Positions 1 through 11,486 of a stretch of 64,000 nucleotides of DNA are shown one piece after another. The position numbers and the translations under genes were made by a program. Source of the DNA: Euborellia annulipes (taxonomy: Eukaryota > Arthropoda > Insecta > Dermaptera > Anisolabididae); contig JAKCPI010012453.1 in the NCBI GenBank assembly GCA_023213315.1, forward strand, positions 1-64,000. The letters run 5' to 3'. Each line of letters begins with the position of its first letter. The stretch's first letter is position 1. A model generated the notes under the pieces. The model did no database searches. It was not told where the DNA came from and saw only the letters and a list, made by a program, of their open reading frames with translations.

Positions 1-539
1 ACTATAACGAATTTCAGATACAAATTTCTACACCGTTACTATCTGTTATCTGCCAAAACCACCACGACCCAAGTTTCATAGTTGGGGATTATTCTTACCG
101 GTATTGGAGACATACATAGAAAAACTTTCAGCTTTTATAAAATAACGAAGGTCTGGCCGTCGCTGGCTCTTGGGCTAGTATATATAGATTGAAGATTTGA
201 ATATTTTAAATTATTTTAAAAATTATATTTTATCAATTTAAAAATTGAATTATTAAATCTCACAATTATTTTTTTATAATTCATTATATATATTAAATTT
301 CAACTTTCTTATTTTTGTCGTCACGGATTGTGACGTCATGACTTGTAGCGTCATGGCTTTTTACGTCACGGCTTTTTACGTCACCTCGTTACAAAACGAC
401 ATGCTGATAGAAGAACCAAAAAATTCGTAGTGATGTAATAAAAGTTTCACTTTAATAAATTTGTAAATTTTAATCCAAAATATGGGCGATAGGTTCAATA
501 ATAATTATTTCATTTATTTATTTAATAAAATAAAAGGCC

Positions 540-665
540 GGGGATCTGGCAACGGAGAAAAGCAACAGTCACCACAAATCGTTGCGGGTAAGCGATGCCA
601 AGCTCGGGATTGGTAACTCCGAGCCATCAGGGTGTGGAATGTCCCCCTATCATCGATACTTTGTA
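540..665 (+). repeat. SINE-like repeat, possible 5S rRNA-derived head
   Basis: The sequence shares the motif order CTGGCAACGGAG, GTCACCACAA, CGTTGC, AAGCGATGCCAAGC, GGGATTGG and CATCGATACT with a second copy at 55266-55415. A third, inverted relative lies at 28610-28710. The AAGC...GCC...TTGGATGGG-like order in the relatives recalls the internal promoter of 5S rRNA, as in SINE3-type elements. The 5S link is inference; the repeat family itself is directly visible. Confidence 0.45.
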
Positions 666-1019
666 TTATAAAAATTTATACAATAAATTCAAAACCCTAA
701 TAGCCTCAGTAGCCGAAAAGGGCTTAAAAAAAGAAAAGTTTCTGTAGAATCATAATGTCAAATATTTGAGATAGCCTACTAGTATGTATACCATGTGATT
801 CAAAGTTTCTTGTTGTTCTGTCTATATCAGTCCAAAAGCTATTAAAATTGGTGTGAAATTAGTGTTGTTTAGAGGAAAATATAAAAATAAACATGTTTAT
901 TTCCTCGCCGGGAAAGTAAAATTGAGATACACAATGTTTCTTCTACAGGGGAAAAAATTCAATAAATACTGTATATCATTATATATTTAAAAAAACAACC
1001 ACATTCAAAATCATTATTA

Positions 1020-1330
1020 TATAAATAGTCCCTCCTCAAACTAAGACATTCTCCCTAGTATAGAAGAAGTTGGATAAAAAGAACCGGGTGGAACCAGAGA
1101 TAAGGGTTAGTTCATTAGCTAGAAATGAACGCAGGAGGAGGAGTTAGAGATAGGAAATAATGTAACTTCACCTATCCAGTAGGTGGCTACGGCCAGAGGC
1201 AGGTTGGGTTTGAGGTGTATGCACGTAAGTACCTCGGGTAAATAAACGGGGTTCCCGAAAGAAATTTCAAATAATAATAATAATAATAATAAATTGATTG
1301 AAAAATTGTTCACATTCCAGATTGCCTGTT
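1020..1330 (+). repeat. Dispersed repeat family B, copy 1
   Basis: This is one of three copies in the same orientation, with others at 5998-6275 and 6618-6850. They share CCCTCCTCAA, TAGTATAGAAGA, a GGTGGAACCAGA block, AATAATGTAACTTCAC, a GGCCAGAGGC block and TAAATAAA near the 3' end. Copy 1 ends in an (AAT)n tract, which suggests a retroposon tail. No reading frame is conserved among the copies. Confidence 0.5.
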
Positions 1331-2840
1331 TGAGCCGACAGACCCCCGATAATTAGGCAGCCAGGAGCATCAATGGGCTGGAAAGTAAAGGAAACCAAGT
1401 GGTGTCTTCCCTCTTTCTGTCTCTTTGCACTCAACGCTCAACTTCTTCACTTTAGTTTGCAATAATATATTGTACTTTAGACAAATTGTAAGGCCTCAGA
1501 GCCTCTAAGCTCGTCTCATTACTTCTTAAATTGAGTAGAGCCTCCTTCTTTCATTCGTAGCAAATCCTAACAGAGTAAGATTTTATATGGAACCTTAACT
1601 AAATATGTAACACTAATTTGTTATTTTAAACAAACAAATTTATGTAAACTATAAAATTTTTAGTTTGAATCGGTAAAAAAATTATTGACCTACCTACAAG
1701 ATTTTATTTAAAGAAAAAATAATTTCTCCTTAAAGTAATTTTAAATTTAATATAATAATAATTAGGTATTATTAATTTAAGAATATTGCCCTCGAGAAAA
1801 GCACCTTCTAAATATAAGTAAAATTAATAAGAAAAAAGATCTAATTTTGTAATCACTAGCCTACCTTTCATTTAAATATTTAATGACTATATAATTAGAC
1901 TTTGGTAAATGTTCATTTATAACGAGAAAGTAATAATAATTGGTAATAAATAATCTGAAAAGTGCTTTACTATTTATTCTTTTTATTAATTATATAGTCA
2001 AATAAATATTATCCTGGCATTTTTATGTAAAATATTTTTAATTTATTTTTAATAAATAAATTATATGATTTTTTGATAGGAAATGGGAGTTTTTAAAGGT
2101 TTCTTTTCATTATTAAAATAATAATAACAATAATAGTAATAATAATTGTATTTATTTAATAAAGTCTTGTTACAAAATTGGAGTTTTACTAAATTTTATT
2201 TCAGGGGCTGGCGTAAATAATTCAAAAATTAAAATCTGAAAAAAGTAATTAAAAAAAACATATTATTAAACTGTCGAAAAAAAAAACCATTTCCAGTCAA
2301 ATACTCTAACTTAGAATTTATTTTATCATTAGTTCATAATTGTTTAAATATTTTTTATAGTAAAAAATAAATAGACCTAATATTCTAAATATATTTAATG
2401 ATTAAGTACGCCAAATGTTTCGTTTTAGAGTGGTTAGTTAAAATTGGAGATCGCTTAAAAAAAAAAAAAAACTATCATAGAATTTAACAATATAACCCAA
2501 AAAGCTTGTTTGTAATTTTATTAGCATTGGTTGATAAGTTTCTGATTAATCAAAACATTGAAAAAATAAAAAATTTAAATGGAATTTCTAATACTAACTT
2601 AAAAATATATGAATACAAAAAATTTATTTAGACCCCGCAAGCTGTGGTCCCCTTTCCCAAAAAAGAAATATGGCTATTCTACTAACACTATTAAATTTAT
2701 AGTAAGTAGGCCCTATTCTTATGTCATTCATATAATAATTTTTTAGAAGGGAATCTGGATTGTTTTAAAAAAAATAAATATATTAAATTTTTTGGGGATC
2801 TAATGCAGAGATATACTAATATTTAAGATAATAAATATGA

Positions 2841-5800
2841 TTATATGATCAAGAAATGGCTTACTTCATTATCTCCTTCTTTTAAAAGGGGTCCTGGCAC
2901 ATATAGTGTATGCGTGGGTCCTGCATTAAAATATCGGCCAATGTTGAATCCATTAACTAGAACAATTCCTTTACTCCAGGTACTCATGTCTAAAAATGTG
3001 TCCTTTGGGGGGCCATCGATTGTCACAGTAGCCTTATAAAGCCCTGGAGAATTCGAGGAATCGCCAGGTATCTCTTCCCAATTCGTCAAACTTAAAAAAG
3101 TTTTATTAATTTGATTAATTTATGCTGATTTAAAATGACAGATAGAACAGGTGATATATAAAAAAGTGACCCTGGATGTAAATATAGAGAACGTTTACCT
3201 TTTGACCCAATTGCTTTTGAACTGTAACGCAATGATTTGCCAATCATTTAATTCTTGTCCGTTCAATACAACCTGACCTTCCCAAAGTCCTTTGCGTTGG
3301 TCAAAATTGCTTGAACCAATTGTTCCAAAGTTGGCACGTCCTAGATTCTCAACTAAAATATCTAATGTTTTTTGGCCAGTAACATCTTCAATTGACAATT
3401 CAGCATCTCTAAAAAAATATTTTTCATGATAATAAAGAAAACTTTAATTCAAGATTCACACGAAATAAAAGATTTTAAATTTTCGAGGCCATTAAGAAAA
3501 TAAACAGGATATTTTCAATTTATTTCTTAAATAATTAGAGTGTCTTAGAATATTTTATTAAATTAAAAAAATTAAAATTTCAAAAAAAAATAAATAAATA
3601 ACTACTTGGCTTTACAAGTGGAAATATCCAAAAACAATCCTCTAAAATTTTAAGAAGGTAAAAATTCGAATAAGACAAGAAAAATTATTGAACCTAGGAA
3701 AATTAAAATTATTCCCACCAATATTAAGCACAAAGAGCTCAATCACAAGCCTCACACTTAAATTATTTAATACGAAAGGAATTAACAATGAGTGTAAGCT
3801 TTACACTATTTACACTGATTTAAAAAGATTTTTTTTCAATCAGGTTTTTTTGAAAATTGAATAGTTTTTGATATAATCAACAAAGAAAAAGACCCTCTTC
3901 CCAATTTTGAAAAATAAAATAAGGGGTATTTTAAAAAAAAAAACGTAAAAAAATAAAAACATTTTATCATAACATAACAAAAAAATTACAAATTTCAAAA
4001 TTAAAAAAAAAAAACTTATTTAGGGTAAACTCCGATTGAAATATTTACTCTACAAGTTGAAATAGATCTACGATTTAAGTGTTATATACCAAATTTCAAA
4101 GATCTGGATGTCTGTATTTTTAAGTAACCGTGACTACCTACACTCACAGACATAGGCCTAATTCCAAAATTTGTTTTATTTTTTTTTAGAAATCAGAATG
4201 AATAAAATCTGGAGGTCTAATTGTTTATGAATACAAAACATTTTTTACTTCGTGTACAAGAAGGTAAAAAGAGAAGGTGCATCCTCGCACTTACAAGTAC
4301 CGTATAATAGAAGACGTATAATAGAAGAGAATGAATAAACTAGAGATATTCTTAAAAAATATTTAAAGAAGGCTGTGAGAGAGATTAGAGAATGTTCTGC
4401 CATCTAGAGAATAAAAGGAATATTACAAAATAAAAGAGATCGACTTACTTTTGTTCCCAATATCCAAATCCTTTTAGTTGATCCTCGTTTGTTAAAATCG
4501 GTGTTTTTCTCACACTATCAACCAAAACGATTGCAAGATCTCTAACTTTTCCTTGAATTTGCAAGGTAGTATTTGTTTCGAATTCGGTATTTAACCTTCT
4601 ATAGATCGTAAATCCATAGCTTTGACCATTTCCATTGTTAATATCCAATTGCTCCATATTTATAACTTTAGATTGAGTGGTTTTGTCCTCGTTAGCCTAT
4701 AATTAATTTAAATAAATAAATAAATAAATATAATTAAAATAATATATTTTACTATTTTATTATTACTATTTGATTAATTAAATTGTCTAATGAAATCCAG
4801 TTTGAAATAGCGCTGGTTGGATATTCGCCTTTTTCTGAAATTGTTGGAAGTTCAGGCAGTTTGGTTTTAACTTGATTGTATTTCTCTATTACTTCTTTAG
4901 TAGAATAATATTTATCGGTGTAGTCTCCACATTCATTTAGAGGAGCATCATAATCTAAATAAATAAATATATTCATAAATATCGTAAATAATGATTTATT
5001 TAACAAATTAAATTACCGTAGCTAGAGACAGTAGGAGTATATTTGGGAAAAACTATATTCAAATTAGCCCCATTTAAAAATCCAAAATTTGTTCCTCCAT
5101 GAAACATATAGATGTTGACGGAGGAGGGATAAGTAATAATATCTTCCAAAACTTGTTTATAATCTGTTAATAAATAAAATCAAATCAAATGAGATCTTTT
5201 ATCTTTGTTTTTTACAAATTATTATTCTTTACCTTCATTTGTTCTAGTATGATGTGATTCAAACCAATGATCAAACCATCCTGACCAGTATTCCATAACC
5301 ATAGCAGGCTTATCTGGTTGAAGTTCTTTTAATTTATCTAATTGTTGCTTAGGATTACTTTGGAAATTACCTGTCATTAGTGCTGAAATAAAATTTTTAA
5401 TTTTATTACACATTTAAATAAATATTCAATGTAAATTCAATTCCCGAAAAACCCAATGTTGTCTAATATCTAGACAAAACAATAGGATTTGCCCTTCCCT
5501 TAATTATAGCAATAATAGTCTCGAGTTCAAAGATTCGTTTTCTGTTCTGGGAGTGACAATTACATCTGATATCTCCTGGAGCACCCACATCTCTTCTGTG
5601 GTTAAAAAATTCCCCCCCCACCCTGGGGGGCCCCTTGGGGGGGGGGGGGCCGGGGGGGGGGGGGGGGCTTATGCACCCATTCCAAAAAAAAAAAAAAAAA
5701 ATGAATAATGTATAACTAAAATGGCTAAATTGTGATAACATTAACAATTATTCTTATAATAGTAGGGTGGGTTAAAGAGGTGAGTAACTGATTCTATAAA

Positions 5801-8800
5801 GAAATCAAAGGTATAATTTTCTACAAAAACCTAAAAGGAATAATAACGTTATAAAAATAATGAATGGGAGGAGATCTCACCACAACAGCCCTCAAACAAC
5901 TCTACTAGGAGAGTGAGTTCCTGTGATATCCCGTTCTGTGGAAGGGTCAAAAAGAAGGTTCCCTCCCCCTGCATTCTTCGAAAGGTGTAGGCTACGTGAG
6001 GGAGTCCCTCCTCAATTAGGACATCCTCCTTAGCATAGAAGAGTTTGGGTTAAAGGAACCTGGTGGAACTACATAGAAATAAGGTTAGCTAGTAATGAAT
6101 TCTGGAAGAGGAGCTAAAAGCAGAAAATAATGTAACTTCACGGGGTGCCGGCTTCGGCCAGAGGCCTGTTTGGGTTGGGGTGCGTATCTTCGTACACGTA
6201 AGCACTTCGGGTAAATAAAGGGAGGAGGGATTCCGAATTCATATCGGGATCCCAAATATTAATATTAATATTAATTTTCTCAAAATCGGCTCTAACTAGA
6301 ATTCTGTATTTTGATTAAAGTTCATAAATCACTTATTTTTTAGGTGCTCTTGAAATATTCTCACAAAATTGTTTGAAGTATTATTATTAGGAGAATTTTT
6401 AATTATAGACCACATTTTTGTATTAAATATTTATTAAAAATATATAAATACTGTACAACGTTTCAACTGCTTATTCTGCAGCCGTTATCAAGCACTGTGC
6501 TCTTGCTCCGACTTAAGTGAACTTGTTTGAAATATACTACGGTATATTCTTGTACTTCACAGGAAATATAGAAAAAATGTTTGTCATGGTAACAAAATAT
6601 TATATATACATTTTCTCTGAATTGATTATCCTCTCTAGCATTGAAGAGGCTGGATAAAAGGAAAAAGGTAGAACCAGAAATAAGGCCCTTAGCTAGTAAT
6701 GAACTCAGAAGGAGTTGGAGATAGGAAATAATGTAACTTCACGGGGTGCCGGCAGATGGCTATGGCCTAAGGCCGTTTGGGATTGAGGTGTGTGTCTTCG
6801 TGCAAGGAAGTAGAGAGGCTTATTTAGTGAATCAATTCGTAATGAGCATCCAAAATGAAAAAAAAAAAAACTGCAAGGTATAATAAAATACAAAAAGAAT
6901 ATAAAAAATTAATTATAGAATAGGTGATTTTAATAAGTATGACGAAAATTTTTTATTTTATTTAATACGTAGTGAAATCCAATTTTATTATTTTAACTCT
7001 TATTATTTATTATATAATCGTGAGAAATACTTCCTTAATTTTGTTATTGTTTGTTTTTTTTTCTAATTCATCAATTAAATTTCGGAAATTATTATTATAA
7101 TTCTCATCTAAATTGTTCACTAACTTAATATTTGATTAGGTTTTATTTTGATTGTTATAATATTAAAGTTAGACAGAATAATTGATATATGATTCTTAAA
7201 GCGTTGTCCTCTTAATTCACCTTAGCAATTATATTATAAATACGACGGAGATGAGGAGCGGGAGGAAAGGAGAGAATTAATTCCAGATTTAGCTCGATCA
7301 ACTCGAGGTCATCATAGAAAGTACATGTATTTAAATTAATTCCTTTTTGCATCCTGAAAGGTACCCTCCCCCGCGGCCGAGAAGCTAAAGTTGTTGACAA
7401 ATGCCAATAATGATAGTCTGAAAGCCAAGGGGCGCGGGTTCGAATCCCAGGCAGTCCGATAAATTTATTTAAATCATTTGAATACCAAATAGTATAAATA
7501 AATATGCCTGGACCCTCATATATATTTCGTTTCTAAAAATCCTGCATATCGTTAATAGTCTATGACCTAAGATGAGGAAACGACTTGAGAAAAAAATCCT
7601 GAACCCACCAAAGTGACCAAAACAATAAATTTTTTGATTGATTGAGATTATAGAGCTTTTTAGTATTCTCTTATTTTTTAATTTCTAAAGTGACTTATGC
7701 CTGGGATGCTGTAAAGATGCTCTGAAGTAATTAATCAAAAAATTTATTTATAAATTGGTTATTTGGGTTGACTATATTCCATAAAGTGAAAATAAATTTA
7801 TGTATTTCATGGTAGTTCTTTGATTAATTTAAATTACTGTAATTTAAAATAGATAAAGCTCAGGAAGCTGAATAAATTAATTTAAAGAAAATACTCATAG
7901 AGATAGGGCGAATATTTTGCTGTTTCACTTAAAAATAAATAATACCTCCAGGTGTAGAACCTCTGTTTCCGGAAAATGGGCCATCGGATGTTACAAAGAA
8001 ACCTTCAATTCCTCCTGATAACATCATTTGATGCAAATCCGACAAATATTGTTGATCATTTCCTCCTCCTCCAGCATATTCGTTTTCAATCTATCAAAAT
8101 AAATATAATTTTTAGAATTTAATTAGACCTATATGCTCAATAGTTAAAATGGCTTCAATAGACGAAAATGACATTAAATTAAAATTAAAAAAAAAAAGAC
8201 TCGTAATCTACTAGATATAATTAATTAATAAAAATCAACTTTTACCTGGAAAATTATTATTGGTCCTCCTTTAGTAAATTGAAGGTCTTTTACACGGCTA
8301 AAAACTTGTGAGAAATAAAGAGAGACTCTCTCCTCATAGTATGGATCAGAGGTTCTCAAAACTGAACCTATTCCAGGTTCTCTTAACAGCCAACTGAAAA
8401 TTTGTTTTTATTAATATACTGAATTAATTAATTCACAGTTTACTAGAAATTTAATAATAATAAAATCCTAATTTATAAAAATTAAAAGAATATATAATTT
8501 CTGAAATTAAATTTTATTTATGATATCCAGGGGCGCCGGAACAAATTTGAATCAGGGGGGGGCAAAAAAATTTTTTTAGAAAATTAAAATAATTTAATAT
8601 GTTCAAATAGTATAAAACAAAAACAAATCTACTATAAAACTTTAAAAATTTTAAATAAAATCACAATTTTAATAAAATTAAAATTTTAAAAAATTTGCTA
8701 GTGATTTTATCAAAAATTTTTGGAAAAAAATGAATTTCTTACTCTTTTAATTTTTTTAATTTAGAAGATTTTATTTTTCAAAAGTAAAAATATATCATTT

Positions 8801-9832
8801 TTAAAAATAAATGAAATAAAAGAAGAAATTTTGCCCCCCTCTGCCCCCCCCCCCTGTAGGATGCCAGGGGGGGGGGGCAATGTACCCTTGCCCCCCCCCA
8901 GTTCTGGCGCCTATGATGATATCTATATTTGAAATTTTTAGGATTAAAAATATTTTTTTATAAATTTTTACTTTTTCTTATTTTTAAACTTTTAGTCAAA
9001 ACGTAATTTGGTCTAATTAAAAGTTACTTTCTACCTATTTTATGAACTAGGAGACTATGTAAAAATGGAGTTATTATTTTTAATAGAAAATTTAATCAAT
9101 TATAATCTACCTTGGAAGTCCTCCGAATTCAAATTCTGCACATATATAAGGACCAGGTCTTAAAATGATGAATAAATCTTCTTCTTGTGCAATTTGAAGA
9201 AAACGAACAAGATCCAAGAATGGAGACATATCATTATTTCCGGATCCAAAATCAAATACATCTTTTTCTGCTTCATGAAGATTCCAAGGGACATAACTGT
9301 AATATTTATTAAAAATTAATAATTAGATATCAAAAAATAAAAAAAAAAACCTTAATTAATTGATTTGAATGATGGCAGGTTCAGTCAAATAAAAAGCCTT
9401 TATATGCCCTCATTCAAATCAACTATATTCACAGCCACCTAATCCCCATTCATTTGAAACCTTAATTAAGTTATTAACTTTTTTTTAAGACGGTAGAGGG
9501 AAGGGAGGTTTCATCAAAATAATCTTTTTTACTTTCTATAATTTTTTAAAGCTTTTTTAATATATTGAATAAATCACCACTCCCATACTGGCCAAATGCC
9601 GTGGCCATGAAATTAAGGGAAAAAAAAAACACCACTCCAGGTAGAATTTTTTATCATTTCAAAATAATGATTTCATTTTTTTAACAATATACATGGCTTA
9701 AATAGAAATGCCTGAACCCCAAATTGATTTATTAATTACAACGGTTATCGTCAAAGTCTTATATGGCCTAAGTTGCCGAAAAGACTGCATGAATGTGTGT
9801 GTGAATGTGAGTGTGAATGAGAAAAAAGTGTG

Positions 9833-9863
<31 letters not shown>

Positions 9864-11442
9864 CTATACAAAGCTGTGAATCATAGAACATATAATATAT
9901 GTTATTATAAACTATAATCTCAGCCAAAAACATCGGAGATGCAAAAAGGGGCGCCTCGCATTATTTTTGCCTAGCGTCGAGGTGAAATCAAAAAAATGCG
10001 CCTCGCTTTTCTGATTTATATAAAAGCGAGGAAATATTTTCACTTAAATAAAACCCCTACAGAATTTTATTTGTTTCATATATCCTCGCTTTTATATAAA
10101 TCAGAAAAGCGAGGCGCATTTTTTTGATTTCACCTCGACGCTAGGCAAAAATAATGCGAGGCGCCCCTTTTTGCATCTCCGATGTTTTTGGCTGAGATTT
10201 CACTTCTTTTTGTGAAATATTACATGAAAATATTATTTATTAATTTTTGTTTATTAAATATTAAGTTATCCCATGAATAGATCTTTTAATATGCATTCCA
10301 AACAGTAAAAATTAAATACATCGTTTGGTATCCATTCGAAACGATAAACATAGGATTTTACCAAATTTTATAAAATTTTAGGTTTTTTATTTTTGTCATG
10401 TTGGTAGATTGTAAATACTTCGTTTGGTATTCATTCGAAACGATAAACATAGGATTTCACCAAATTTTATAAAATTTTAGGTTTTTTATTTTTGTTATGT
10501 TGGTAGAATGTAAATACTTCGTTTGGTATTCATTCGAAACGATAAACATAGGATTTCACAAAAATTTTATAAAATTTTAGGTTTTTTATTTTTGTTATGT
10601 TGGTAGAATGTAAATACATCGTTTGGTATCCATTCGAAACGATAAACATAGGATTTCACCAAATTTTATAAAATTTTAGGTTTTTTATTTTTGTTATGTT
10701 GGTAGAATGTAAATACATCGTTTGGTATCCATTCGAAGCGATAAACATAGGATTTCACCAAATTTTATAAAATTTTACGTTTTTTATTTTTGTTATGTTG
10801 GTAGAATGTAAATACATCGTTTGGTATCCATTCGAAACGATAAACATAGGATTTCACCAAATTTTATAAAATTTTAGGTTTTTTATTTTTGTTATGTTGG
10901 TAGAATGTAAATACATCGTTTGGTATCCATTCGAAGCGATAAACATAGGATTTCACCAAATTTTATAAAATTTTAGGTTTTTTATTTTTGTTATGTTGGA
11001 AGAATGTAAATACTTCGTTTGGTATTCATTCGAAACGATAAACATAGGATTTCACCAAATTTTATAAAATTTTAGGTTTTTTATTTTTGTTATGTTGGTA
11101 GCACTCCTTCTTATCACGTTAATCTATTTCTATCTGAATGGATCTATCCTAAAAAATTTTTGTTCCATTAGGGATGAAAATTACTAATAATAATATATAT
11201 GTTCCTAGATGACGTCATCAGGGAGCAAAATAGTTAGAATTGTCTTTTCGCCATGTTAAAGATAGGACAAATTTGAAATTTTGAATACCTCTCAAAAAGT
11301 CACTTTTGATCCAAAATGAAATTTTATATCAAAGGTATCGGGTTTTTGATAGTATCTATTTGTATTTTAAATTTCATCCTAATCGGTCCAGCAGGGAAAC
11401 CTGTAGCTTTGTCTAAAAATTTGAAAATTGAAGAAAAGAATG

Positions 11443-11486
<44 letters not shown>

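Larger units (their letters stand above)
1..2840. other. Intergenic, repeat-bearing, no gene seen
   Basis: This AT-rich stretch lies 3' of the beta-galactosidase gene. It holds a possible 5S-like SINE near 540-665 and a copy of repeat family B near 1020-1330. The rest is low-complexity A/T sequence. I found no convincing exon, although a small last exon of the galactosidase could hide here if the alternative donor at 2859-2864 is used. Confidence 0.6.
5383..7945 (-). other. Intron 5 of the beta-galactosidase gene, repeat-filled
   Basis: It contains a G-tract/C-tract block at 5590-5672, family B copies at 5998-6275 and 6618-6850, a degenerate hammerhead-like remnant near 6450-6500 (GAAACGTTG on the minus strand), and a tRNA-derived SINE near 7412-7530. 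Confidence 0.6.

Noticed and set aside
5463..5747. Open frame of 94 codons on the minus strand across a G-tract
   Set aside because: Pro/Gly homopolymers come from the G/C tracts; it lies in an intron of the beta-galactosidase gene and has no domain.
9751..9933. Short minus-strand frame with Ser-His repeats
   Set aside because: It is the translation of the SINE (GTGTGAAT) run and poly(A) tail.
10310..11102. Regular repeats that could suggest a CRISPR array
   Set aside because: The 99-bp units are contiguous with no unique spacers, and the DNA is eukaryotic; it is a satellite-type array.
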